The notes below the pieces were generated by a model. The model saw only the letters and a list, made by a program, of their open reading frames with translations, was not told the DNA's origin and searched no databases. The position numbers and the translations under genes are program-made. From contig NZ_CP066370.1 in assembly GCF_016406325.1 (NCBI RefSeq), positions 2,542,001 to 2,606,000 of the forward strand: a stretch of DNA of 64,000 nt, read 5' to 3'. This DNA is from Shewanella putrefaciens. Lineage in GTDB: Bacteria > Pseudomonadota > Gammaproteobacteria > Enterobacterales > Shewanellaceae. Below are positions 6,948 to 15,734 of the stretch, piece by piece (position 1 is the stretch's first letter; every line of letters starts with the position of its first letter).

Positions 6948-7492
6948 ATACGTTCAGCACTACAGCGGGCGTGGTCACGCTATCCAAGCCGTACTTCACC
7001 TTGATGTGCGATCAGCAACAAATCGAGGTTAAGTACACCCCTAACCATTGTCAGGGTTGGGGTATTTGTAAGGTGTTTAACGCCATTGAGTGCAGCGACT
7101 TTAGCCAAGCCGACGCTGAGTTATTTGCACTTAACGCAGAATCGAAGCTCAAGTTAACAGGAGAGATAAGCATGACCCCTATACAAGCAGCGGTTGTTGA
7201 ACGGATTGAAGGTTATTGGACCCATCCAGACTTACCCGAGTGGGATGAAGGTGCAACCCGTGCAGAGTGTGAAGCATGGGCGGCTGATAACGGTGGTGAG
7301 TTTGTGTCGATTTGGTTTGAAATGGACGCCCCCGAAAATTTAATTGAGCGTTACTACGACGATGGGGATATCGATATCAGCGATTGGCAACCCGTTTGCG
7401 ATAAAGCCGGCTCATTCTTGCTGAGTATTCACGACACCGAAGATGGCCCCGTCGCACTGTTCTTTGCACCAAAGGATAAAGAGGCGGCATAA
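6944..7492 (+). CDS. Phage acidic protein of unknown function
   Basis: A 182-residue protein, strongly acidic in its second half (DDGDIDISDW and neighbouring segments). An internal ATG at 7171 has an excellent site (CAGGAGAG) 8 nt upstream, so a shorter 107-residue product starting MTPIQAAVVERIEGYW may be made instead of, or as well as, the full protein. Acidic small proteins in phage early operons are sometimes DNA mimics that block host defences, but nothing here proves that. No family is recognised. Confidence 0.6.
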   Translation: MNTFSTTAGVVTLSKPYFTLMCDQQQIEVKYTPNHCQGWGICKVFNAIECSDFSQADAELFALNAESKLKLTGEISMTPIQAAVVERIEGYWTHPDLPEWDEGATRAECEAWAADNGGEFVSIWFEMDAPENLIERYYDDGDIDISDWQPVCDKAGSFLLSIHDTEDGPVALFFAPKDKEAA

Positions 7493-7567
7493 CGCCACTA
7501 TTTCAACCAGCAACCAATTTTAAACTGAAAGCCGTTATCGCTCGATTAGAGATACTAGGAGTCTAAA

Positions 7568-7795
7568 ATGTCCTATAAAAAACCTTCCAAACTAATGAGG
7601 GCCAGTGAGTGGTCTGAACGTGAGTTTGCAGCTAACTCGGCCCCACAAAATCGCACCATTAAAGGTTGGATTTTACGTGGTGTGATTCGCGGGATCATCG
7701 TCGATAACAAGGTGTATGTTTATGAAGACCAACACTTTGGCGTAGCGCCCGCCGTTAGCAGCGCGGTGTCAGAATTAATAGCAGCTTCAAGGTAA
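7568..7795 (+). CDS. Excisionase (Xis-like)
   Basis: A 75-residue protein 5 nt upstream of the integrase. MRASEWSEREF followed by RTIKGWILRGVIRGIIVDNKVYVYED has the winged-helix layout of lambda-type Xis proteins: a short recognition helix with a Trp, then a beta wing ending in a Tyr-Val-Tyr strand. It would bend attachment-site DNA and direct Int towards excision. TAGGAG precedes the ATG. Confidence 0.78.
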   Translation: MSYKKPSKLMRASEWSEREFAANSAPQNRTIKGWILRGVIRGIIVDNKVYVYEDQHFGVAPAVSSAVSELIAASR

Positions 7796-7800
7796 TTATC

Positions 7801-8985
7801 ATGGTTCGCCCAAAAAAGTCGCATAATAAAAATCTGCCTCAGCACCTTATGTTTGATAGCTCCAAGGGCACTTACCGCTTCACGTTGGTAAATGGTGTTC
7901 GTAAAACATTAGGTAAAGATAAGGTGCAAGCGATTCAAATTGCGGTTGAGTACAACCGCATTATGCGACCGACTGTTGGGTTAACTGTAGATCAGTTGAT
8001 TGAAGCCTCATGCGAGTCGCCTCTGGCTAATGGCCAGTCCTTTGCCAGCCATGTAGACCGACTTTTAGAACTGATATTTAAAGAGGAAATGCCAAGTAAA
8101 CAACTGGCCAGTACGATGCGCAACGATGCCGAACGGGTTAAAGCCTATTTTGCGGAGGTTAGCAGCCAAGATATTAGCCTTGAACATATCAACGGCTATC
8201 TAAACCAATATCATCCTGATGCCAGCCCCAATGTGCATAACCGTAAACTGGGATTCTTAGAGAAACTGATTAACTACGCGATCGACCAATCTATCATGTT
8301 AGATAATCCCGCCTCTCGAAAGATGAAAAAGCGTAAAACCAAAGGCAAAGAACGTCAACGCCTTAGCTTTGACGCTTATAAACAAATCCATGCCGCGGCG
8401 CCACTGTGGTTACAAACGGCGATGGATCTTGCGTTGCAATCGACCCAAGCCCGCCTTGAAGTGTCGCGGATCAAATACAGCATTAAAAAACCTAAGGACG
8501 GCCAATGCGGTTGCCTATGGTTTGATGAGCCTATTGATGGCATTTATGGCACCCTATTTATTCACCGCCAAAAGGTGGAAGAAAAAGAAGCCAGCCATGT
8601 GGCCATACCGATTGGTGAAGTATTAAGGGCCATTATCGATAAGAGTCGCGACGGGTTACTTTGCCCTTATGTGGTTCATCGCCGACCTGACAGACACAAT
8701 AAGCAAAGTGTGGCCACAGACCACCGCTATCAGCTTGATCCTAATTACCTTAGCAGAGCCTTTTCGGCATTAAGGGATGAGTTAGGTCTGTGCGACCATT
8801 TAGAAATGAGCCAGCGCCCAACCTTTCACGAGATCCGCGCGCTATCCGCTAGGCTGTTTTCAGATATGGGTGTTGACCCTCAAGGTCGGATGGCTCACAC
8901 AGATGCCAAGTCCACCAAAATCTATGTGCGGGATCACCTGCAATGGACCGAAGTACCGCACGCAGAGATTAAATTCAGCCATTAA
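7801..8985 (+). CDS. Phage integrase, tyrosine recombinase
   Basis: A 394-residue site-specific recombinase. An N-terminal arm-binding part (MFDSSKGTYRFTLVNGVRKTLGKD) precedes a SAM-like core-binding domain (residues about 75-175) and the catalytic domain: first Arg in STQARLEVSR, HEIR as the H-x-x-R box near residue 340, His in MAHTDAKST and the Tyr nucleophile in KIYVRDH. It points at the 3' end of the tRNA-Pro gene 160 bp away, the usual arrangement when a tRNA 3' end is the attachment site. It is the last gene of the prophage and belongs to the operon starting near 5619. Confidence 0.93.
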   Translation: MVRPKKSHNKNLPQHLMFDSSKGTYRFTLVNGVRKTLGKDKVQAIQIAVEYNRIMRPTVGLTVDQLIEASCESPLANGQSFASHVDRLLELIFKEEMPSKQLASTMRNDAERVKAYFAEVSSQDISLEHINGYLNQYHPDASPNVHNRKLGFLEKLINYAIDQSIMLDNPASRKMKKRKTKGKERQRLSFDAYKQIHAAAPLWLQTAMDLALQSTQARLEVSRIKYSIKKPKDGQCGCLWFDEPIDGIYGTLFIHRQKVEEKEASHVAIPIGEVLRAIIDKSRDGLLCPYVVHRRPDRHNKQSVATDHRYQLDPNYLSRAFSALRDELGLCDHLEMSQRPTFHEIRALSARLFSDMGVDPQGRMAHTDAKSTKIYVRDHLQWTEVPHAEIKFSH

Positions 8986-9100
8986 TAAAACTAAGGCAAC
9001 CAGCACACTTGGGCACTGTTATTTTGAAACCCGTTTCACCCCCATTTCACCACCGTTTCACCACCTCTAAGCAGTAAAATACCAAATTCCAGACACAAAA

Positions 9101-9130
9101 AAGCCCGCAACTGATTAAGATTGCAGGCTT
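9101..9130. terminator. Terminator after integrase
   Basis: AAGCC-C-GCAA and TTGC-A-GGCTT form an imperfect stem with a 10-nt loop, with an A run on the left and a T-rich right side. It lies between the integrase and the tRNA and may work in both directions. Confidence 0.6.
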
Positions 9131-9145
9131 TATTGTTTATGAATT

Positions 9146-9180
9146 TGGTCGGTATGAGAGGATTCGAACCTCCGACCCCT
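9146..9180. other. Probable prophage attachment site (attL or attR)
   Basis: The 3' end of tRNA-Pro(GGG), including the T arm and acceptor strand, lies next to the integrase. Tyrosine integrases of this type usually recombine within a tRNA 3' end, leaving a direct repeat at the other prophage boundary. The second copy is not in this window, so the exact core cannot be fixed. Confidence 0.5.
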
Positions 9181-9222
9181 GACACCCCATGACAGTGCGC
9201 TACCGGGCTGCGCTACATACCG
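9146..9222 (-). tRNA. tRNA-Pro(GGG)
   Basis: 77 nt including an encoded CCA. The acceptor stem is CGGTATG/CATACCG, the T arm contains GGTTCGAATCC and the anticodon loop is ATGGGGT, giving anticodon GGG. The anticodon stem CTGTC/GTCAG has one U-U mismatch, also present in E. coli proL. The 3' end faces the phage integrase, so this gene is the probable attachment site. Confidence 0.95.
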
Positions 9223-9433
9223 AATTTTTCAGTGATAGATTTTTATTCTATAAAAATGCTAACACAATTGACCTAAGGCGCTATTGCTGGGGTAACCTTA
9301 AGTGAGCGTGACTTTAGCAATTGCCTCGCGCCTGTGCAAGTGCTTAGTGACATCTCTTTGATTAACTGCTTAGTTTCTGGTCTGAATAACAGATTTTTGG
9401 TATGTAGCCGTAGACGTTTATGTCCTAATCCCC

Positions 9434-9461
9434 ATGTTAAGTCACTTATGTTAAGTCACTT
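9434..9461. repeat. 14-bp tandem repeat
   Basis: Two perfect adjacent copies of ATGTTAAGTCACTT lie in the 340-bp space between the tRNA and the DUF6942 gene. A third partial match (AGTTAAG) follows. They may be regulatory or simple slippage. The rest of this interval shows no gene. Confidence 0.6.
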
Positions 9462-9561
9462 AGTTAAGATGACATATCTATCGCATATGACATTAACGGG
9501 GTTGAGCAAAGTCAGGTTAAGATCAACCACCTATTTTTCTACTGACCTGATATAAACCACG

Positions 9562-10071
9562 ATGATCATAGGAAACCCTCACGCTAAGTTTGCTTTCTAT
9601 CTGCCGACTGCGCCAATCATTCCAGATGACTGGCACTATGCTCAAGTTGATGCAATCACGTCACTTACCACACTAAATGGTAATCATTGGCGTAAGATAT
9701 TCACTATCATGGCAAAAATTTGCGTAACCGATACTGATTGGCGTGCCTACCGTGATCATATATTGCTCAAACAACAGGAAATGCTCATTATCGGCGGTAA
9801 AACACTTGTGCCTAATGCCAGTATTCACCTTATTTGTGGGCATGTTGCAGCGGCCAATTTAGGTATCACCCATAAAGAAATTACACGGCCCACTCGACCA
9901 GTCGATCTTCAACATAAACGGATCGACTCGATAGTGACTATTCCCTATGTGACACCAGCAATAACACATTGTTTACTCACGCCCTATTTGGACTATCGCC
10001 AATATCCCAATGCGCTAATTGAACTGACTCGTCAACAGTTACTGACAAGAGAACCTTCTAATCAGTCATAA
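9562..10071 (+). CDS. DUF6942 family protein
   Basis: A 169-residue cytoplasmic protein with no signal peptide or membrane segment. The start (MIIGNPHAKFAFYLPTAPII) and WRAYRDHILLKQQEMLIIGGKTLV match the Shewanella/Vibrio DUF6942 family as remembered; no function is known. It stands alone, convergent with nadE, just outside the prophage boundary. It ends inside the shared terminator region. Confidence 0.7.
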   Translation: MIIGNPHAKFAFYLPTAPIIPDDWHYAQVDAITSLTTLNGNHWRKIFTIMAKICVTDTDWRAYRDHILLKQQEMLIIGGKTLVPNASIHLICGHVAAANLGITHKEITRPTRPVDLQHKRIDSIVTIPYVTPAITHCLLTPYLDYRQYPNALIELTRQQLLTREPSNQS

Positions 10072-10104
10072 AAAAGCACCCTAGATCATACCATCTGGGT
10101 GCTT
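10071..10104 (-). terminator. nadE terminator
   Basis: AAGCACCC/GGGTGCTT with an inner AGAT/ATCT extension forms the stem, followed by six Ts on the minus strand. It overlaps the stop codon of the convergent DUF6942 gene. Confidence 0.7.
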
Positions 10105-10130
10105 AGCGCAATCATAACGAGCAAGACAAA

Positions 10131-10961
10131 TCAGTCGTAGATAGTCGTAATAGGCTGACGCTTATGTTGGGTGGCTTTGTAGATATTAATCAACTTAGTC
10201 TCAACTGATTTATCAACCTCTTTGCCTTCAAGAAAGTCATCAATTTGGGCATAGGTTAAGCCCAATGCAACTTCATCTTCTAACAGTGGTTGATTATCTT
10301 CAAGATCAGCCGTCGGCGCTTTATACACTAAGGATTCTGGTGCCCCAAGGTAAGCTGCAAGTTGGCGAACTTGGCGTTTGTTCAAGCCAAATAATGGGGC
10401 TAAATCACAGGCCCCGTCACCCCATTTAGTGTAAAAACCCGTGATATTTTCAGCACTATGATCTGTACCAACAACTAAACCGCCCACAAGTCCAGCAAGT
10501 TCATATTGGGCGATCATGCGCATACGGGCCTTAACATTCCCTTTGACAAAATCTACCTTTGCCGCATCGGGTAACGTCAACCCAGCCTCGACAAAAGCCG
10601 CTAATGTAGCACCATGTACAGCATCAACACCTTGATGCACATTTACAGTGACAAGCTTCGAAGGTTGAATAAACTGACAAGCAAGCTGGGCTTCATGTTC
10701 ATCTTTTTGGATATGATAGGGTAAGCGCACCGCAATAAACTGATAATCACTATTGGCTTGTTCACTGTTTAAGCTATCAACGGCTAGCTGACATAAACGC
10801 CCCGCCGTTGATGAGTCAACCCCACCACTGATCCCCAATACGAGTGCCTTACTGCGCGCTTCTTTCAGTTTGGTTTTGATAAACGCGACACGACGTTGCA
10901 CTTCAAACTCTGGCTCAATCGCCTTGAGCACCTTCATTTCTCTTAAGATTTGCGCTTTCAC
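10131..10961 (-). CDS. nadE: NH3-dependent NAD synthetase
   Basis: The last step of NAD synthesis: nicotinate adenine dinucleotide, ATP and ammonia to NAD. The ATP-binding P-loop [10 protein letters not shown] lies near residue 40, [19 protein letters not shown] carries the NaAD/ATP contact region, and there is no N-terminal glutaminase domain, so the short ammonia-dependent form applies. GTG at 10961 is preferred (276 residues, AAGGTGG upstream); GTG at 10973 would add four residues. With NadV and NrtR at 41.8-45.3 kb the window holds both NAD completion and salvage. Confidence 0.93.
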   Translation of the reverse strand: MKAQILREMKVLKAIEPEFEVQRRVAFIKTKLKEARSKALVLGISGGVDSSTAGRLCQLAVDSLNSEQANSDYQFIAVRLPYHIQKDEHEAQLACQFIQPSKLVTVNVHQGVDAVHGATLAAFVEAGLTLPDAAKVDFVKGNVKARMRMIAQYELAGLVGGLVVGTDHSAENITGFYTKWGDGACDLAPLFGLNKRQVRQLAAYLGAPESLVYKAPTADLEDNQPLLEDEVALGLTYAQIDDFLEGKEVDKSVETKLINIYKATQHKRQPITTIYD

Positions 10962-11093
10962 CGAAAATTCCACCTTAAATAATCGCTGTAATTTGGGTCA
11001 AATAGAACAAAACTAACGGTAACATTTATTTGCAACTGCCTGTAGCAAAAAATCATGCTGCTTGAGTTAATTATTGATATAAGGTGCTAAAAA

Positions 11094-11127
11094 CAAGCGC
11101 AATAACAATAGGCTGTTATTGCGCTTG
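11094..11127 (-). terminator. gsk terminator
   Basis: A perfect 14-bp stem (CAAGCGCAATAACA with its complement, 6-nt loop) is followed by five Ts on the minus strand, 40 nt after the gsk stop. Confidence 0.85.
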
Positions 11128-11167
11128 CATTAAATCGTGAGCTTGAGATAAGTCAAGAAGCGATAGC

Positions 11168-12472
11168 TTATCTTTCCCAATAGGATTCTTCTAAGCTGTC
11201 TTCCCGTTCAGGCAAGCCACGGGATAAACGCGGGCTATGCTGTGCAAGCACTTCATAGGCGACACGGTTAGCATATTTACAAATTTGCGAGAATGAGGAA
11301 TAACACAAACCATCGCGCTTATGTTTACTCGAGCCTGGCACATTGGTTTTATGGAAAGTATTGGCCGCTAAATCGTGCAATAACGCAGATAATGCGCCAT
11401 CACCCGCACCATTAGTGTTGCCGATTTTTTCAGGGCCCCCCATATAGGGTGAAATATGGGCATACACTTTGATGGGTGTTTCACAGTCACTTTTTAATTT
11501 GGGGCGGGAGAATTCATAGCGATTAAATTCAGGGATAGCACCCGGCAGTAAAGTATGGGTCGTTTCACGCTTTTCAGAATCCTCGGTGTAACCTGCGGTA
11601 TAAAGGCCTATTGGCCCCGCAGTGGTGAGTACCATATCACACCACTCTAATGCTTTTTCACTGGCAAGCAGAGGGTCGCGCGACCCCGTTAAGGCTTCAC
11701 CTTCATCCTCATTCATCGCCAGAATGGTGACATGTTCTTTAATAAAGTTCTGCCACCAGAGGGGATCTTCTTCAATCAAAAAACGTGTACCTAATGTTAA
11801 TACCACGGGCACATCAGCAGCTTTTGCATATTCAATAGCGCACATAGCCGCATCGGTAATTCGATCGCCGCCACTGGCACGCATTAAGTATGCCGTTAGC
11901 ACTAAAGCCGAACTGCCCTGCACGACATCTTTATCGATAAACTCTGGAGTAAGTTTATCCATTGCACCTTTGCTGATGGCAAAAGTGCGTTCACCACAAT
12001 CAGAAATTAACGTAAAACAACGGCCAATAGGTCCATCGACGGGTTGCAGATAGTTAAGATCAACTTTTGAGGATGTGTTGCAAAGATAACGATAGGCATA
12101 ACTACCCACTTCGATATTTTGGCTCATCACCCCAAATAACACTGAACGGTCATCGGCCAAAATGGAATAATTGTGCACAGTGTTACCGATAGTTCCACCA
12201 GCAAATTCATCGCTGATCAGGCCATGAATTTTTAACTCTGTGTAAAGTCTGTGGGCCTGTTCATCATTTATGAGGGTTGAATTACCTTTGGGTAAGCCAT
12301 ATCTGCTAAGCAATTCATCTTCTACTTTCGCTTCGATATCCACTAAGGTTTGATCGATACCGCTGATATAAGTCGCAAACGGTTGGGGTTGTTGAGTCAG
12401 CTGTTCAAGCAACGGATCTCGGGTTTTTACTGGGAAATAATGTTTCGATTTGCGCTGACCGGGAAACTTCAT
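11168..12472 (-). CDS. gsk: Inosine-guanosine kinase
   Basis: Purine nucleoside salvage: phosphorylates inosine and guanosine to IMP and GMP. The 434-residue protein is colinear with E. coli Gsk from MKFPGQRKSKHYFPV to REDSLEESYW. PfkB-family features include AGGTIGNTVHNYS near the substrate site and the NTNGAGDGALSAL anion hole with the catalytic Asp. The ATG at 12472 is chosen because E. coli Gsk starts there; the frame is open seven codons further. Its place in the recR-htpG-adk-hemH-gsk order is conserved with enterobacteria. Confidence 0.95.
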   Translation of the reverse strand: MKFPGQRKSKHYFPVKTRDPLLEQLTQQPQPFATYISGIDQTLVDIEAKVEDELLSRYGLPKGNSTLINDEQAHRLYTELKIHGLISDEFAGGTIGNTVHNYSILADDRSVLFGVMSQNIEVGSYAYRYLCNTSSKVDLNYLQPVDGPIGRCFTLISDCGERTFAISKGAMDKLTPEFIDKDVVQGSSALVLTAYLMRASGGDRITDAAMCAIEYAKAADVPVVLTLGTRFLIEEDPLWWQNFIKEHVTILAMNEDEGEALTGSRDPLLASEKALEWCDMVLTTAGPIGLYTAGYTEDSEKRETTHTLLPGAIPEFNRYEFSRPKLKSDCETPIKVYAHISPYMGGPEKIGNTNGAGDGALSALLHDLAANTFHKTNVPGSSKHKRDGLCYSSFSQICKYANRVAYEVLAQHSPRLSRGLPEREDSLEESYWER

Positions 12473-12716
12473 AGTGGTTCTCTTTCCTGGCATCCATGCT
12501 AATTGGCGTTATGACGAGATAAACTCGCCAGAGTCCTAAAAATAATGAGTCTAGGCTAGAGAGACCAAAAATCCACTCCTTAGCCGGAAGGGCGCAGATT
12601 CTACCATAAAATCAGCATGAAACTAGGGGGATCAACAATGCTTCGCAATGTTTACTTAAAAATGTAGTTCGCCTTCTTTAACTCCCCAAACAGCCTTAGT
12701 CCTGCATTTTCAGCGC

Positions 12717-13760
12717 TTAGGGATAATTCCAAGAATGTGCCTGTTCTTGGACTAATTGCCTTAATAATTCTATATGCATCTCATCATCATTAAGGCAGGG
12801 AATAAAACGATATGTTTCACCACCCGCATGTAAGAAGGTTTCTTTGCCACCAATAGAAATCTCTTCTAGGGTTTCTAGGCAATCGGTTGCAAAAGCGGGA
12901 CAAATGACATCAACACTTTTAATGCCCTGTGAAGGTAACTTAGCAAGCAATTCATCAGCATAGGGGGTCAGCCATTCTTCACGACCAAAGCGCGATTGAA
13001 AACAAACCTGCCATTGTGTTTCATTCAACTCAAGCTTTTGTGCCAAAAGTTTCGCTGTCACAAGACATTGTTCGCGGTATGGATCGCCCTCTTTCACATA
13101 ACGTAGTGGAATGCCGTGGAACGAAAGCAGTAATTTGTCCGCTTGACCATAGGTTTTCCAATGGCGTTTGACACTGTGGGCAAGCGCTGCGATATAAGCT
13201 TCATGGTCAAAATAGTGTTTATTAAAACGAAGTTCCGGCATATCGCGCACGGTTTTAAGATAACTGGCAACAGCATCAAACACACTTGCTACCGTCGAGC
13301 AAGAATACTGTGGGTACAATGGCAGCACCACAATCCGCTCAGCACCTTGTGCCTTAAGCCTCGCAAAACCGCTATCAATCGACGGATTACCGTAGCTCAT
13401 CCCCAATTCAACAGGAATATCTTGATTAAAGGTCGCGCTTAAATCCACCGCCAATTTTTGGGCTTGGCGTGAGCTTAACACCATTAAGGGCGAGCCTTCA
13501 TCTGTCCAAATACTCTGATATAACTTGGCCACTTTCGCAGGACGCGTATTGAGAATAATGCCATTTAACAGCGGTTGCCACAGCCAAGGCGAAAGATCGA
13601 CGACCCGAGGATCACTTAAAAACTGCTTGAGAAACCGCTTAACCGCTTTTGAAGTAGGTTCATCGGGCGTACCAAGATTTACTAATAACACGCCAAACGC
13701 AGGAGAGGGAGAAGTCAATGTGTTACCTTTTATCAGCCAATTACCTCGGCAGGCTAACAT
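12717..13760 (-). CDS. hemH: Ferrochelatase
   Basis: Inserts Fe(II) into protoporphyrin IX, the last step of heme synthesis, at the inner membrane. The family core begins at FGVLLVNLGTPDEPT, and LLSFHGIPLRYVKEGDPY contains the catalytic His. CPAFATDCLETLEEI carries the conserved Glu segment. The start is uncertain: ATG 13760 gives 347 residues, but a TTG at 13718 with AAAGGTAA upstream would place the start nearer to the family's usual N-terminus. It follows adk, separated by a strong terminator. Confidence 0.95.
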   Translation of the reverse strand: MLACRGNWLIKGNTLTSPSPAFGVLLVNLGTPDEPTSKAVKRFLKQFLSDPRVVDLSPWLWQPLLNGIILNTRPAKVAKLYQSIWTDEGSPLMVLSSRQAQKLAVDLSATFNQDIPVELGMSYGNPSIDSGFARLKAQGAERIVVLPLYPQYSCSTVASVFDAVASYLKTVRDMPELRFNKHYFDHEAYIAALAHSVKRHWKTYGQADKLLLSFHGIPLRYVKEGDPYREQCLVTAKLLAQKLELNETQWQVCFQSRFGREEWLTPYADELLAKLPSQGIKSVDVICPAFATDCLETLEEISIGGKETFLHAGGETYRFIPCLNDDEMHIELLRQLVQEQAHSWNYP

Positions 13761-13774
13761 TCAGTCACACATAA

Positions 13775-13800
13775 AAAAAGCCTGCTTAGGCAGGCTTTTT
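13775..13800. terminator. adk terminator
   Basis: GCCTGC-TTAG-GCAGGC is extended by five A/T pairs and flanked by T runs on both strands. It lies between adk and hemH. Confidence 0.85.
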
Positions 13801-13840
13801 CTTAATATGAGAACTTGTTCTCGAATTTAGCTAATGTGGC

Positions 13841-14614
<774 letters not shown>

Positions 14615-14626
14615 CTATTTTGATGA

Positions 14627-15490
14627 TTAATAAAGTAAAGTATAAAGCTTACGGCGATATTGATTAGCAAGCGGGTTACCTTGACCAAGTGCGGTAAGTA
14701 ATTCCATAAACACTTGTTTTACAGTACCATTCTCAGCATTTAGGTCCTTAGCTAACACACCAAACAATAGACTTAACGCCTCTTCATCACGGTGTGCGGC
14801 GTGTAACGCCTTACTCAGTTCGAGTAATAACACTAAATCCTGTGGATTTTGTGCAAACTTTTGCTGTAAATCGCGAATTTCAGGGGTATCAGCTGCATCC
14901 AAGGCCAGTGCAAGCTTAGCTTTTAGACTTTGGTAATAACCATCTTGATCCGCAAGACCAATCTGCTCCAATAAGGTTTGTGCTAACGCTAATTCTCCCT
15001 GCATTAAATACACATCGGCAAGCACTAAACTGACCTCGCCTGCCTTATTAGACGAACTATGGGCTTCTTTTAGCAGTATCACTGCCGTTGCTAAGTCCTC
15101 ATGGGTGACTTGGCTTAACGTGAGCAATTCCTTCGCTTGGGCTAATTGCAATTGCCACATGGGAGGCAGATGCTTATCAAGCATAGCATTCACTTGCATT
15201 GCTTCCTGTATGCCAGCAAAACCATCAATAGGTTGCCCTTTATCGAGCACGAGAGTAGTAGGCAAACTTTGAATACGAAAATAATTGGCAATTTCTAATT
15301 CGGTTTCACAATTCACTTTGGCAAGTACAAAACGCCCCGAATGCTGCGAAGCAATCTGCTCTAACGTTTGCACCATAGTGACACTTTGTGGTTGAGATTG
15401 TGCCCAAAAGACCAACACCACGATCTGTTGCATCGAGGCATCAACCACTTGCTGAATATTGTCTTTTGTCAGATCGAGGATATTATCCAT
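14627..15490 (-). CDS. cnoX: Thioredoxin-like co-chaperone, CnoX/YbbN type
   Basis: A 287-residue protein with an N-terminal thioredoxin fold (residues about 1-110, VLVFWAQSQPQSVTMVQTLE) followed by TPR-like helical repeats (residues about 115-285), the layout of E. coli CnoX/YbbN, a holdase that passes clients to GroEL and DnaK. The active-site segment reads WAQSQPQS, with no Cys at either CxxC position; E. coli CnoX keeps one. The only visible Cys is in VNCETELEIANYF. Its place between htpG and adk fits a role in protein folding. TAAGGAAATACC precedes the start. Confidence 0.87.
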   Translation of the reverse strand: MDNILDLTKDNIQQVVDASMQQIVVLVFWAQSQPQSVTMVQTLEQIASQHSGRFVLAKVNCETELEIANYFRIQSLPTTLVLDKGQPIDGFAGIQEAMQVNAMLDKHLPPMWQLQLAQAKELLTLSQVTHEDLATAVILLKEAHSSSNKAGEVSLVLADVYLMQGELALAQTLLEQIGLADQDGYYQSLKAKLALALDAADTPEIRDLQQKFAQNPQDLVLLLELSKALHAAHRDEEALSLLFGVLAKDLNAENGTVKQVFMELLTALGQGNPLANQYRRKLYTLLY

Positions 15491-15691
15491 GGTATTTCCT
15501 TAATATCGAAAGGTGACTAACCGACGCCATCATTAAGCTTAAGTCCTCACCTTGATACACATGCCTTTGTGGTAATATTCGCCACGCGTTATAGCGTAAA
15601 TCATGTCAACCAATAAAATACATAGACGCTAGTTTTAACATGCTTAAGCTAAAACATAACTAAGTTAAAACTGAGATAAGCTCAAAAATAG

Positions 15692-15729
15692 TTGGGGCCC
15701 ATTTGAGCAATAACGTCCATGGGCCCCAA
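15692..15729 (-). terminator. htpG terminator
   Basis: TTGGGGCCCAT/ATGGGCCCCAA forms an 11-bp stem with a 16-nt loop and T-rich flanks on both strands, 6 nt after the htpG stop. Confidence 0.8.
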
Positions 15730-15734
15730 ATTTT

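Noticed and set aside
9334..9555. A 73-codon frame between the tRNA and DUF6942.
   Set aside because: It includes the tandem repeat, has no ribosome site and no recognisable protein pattern.
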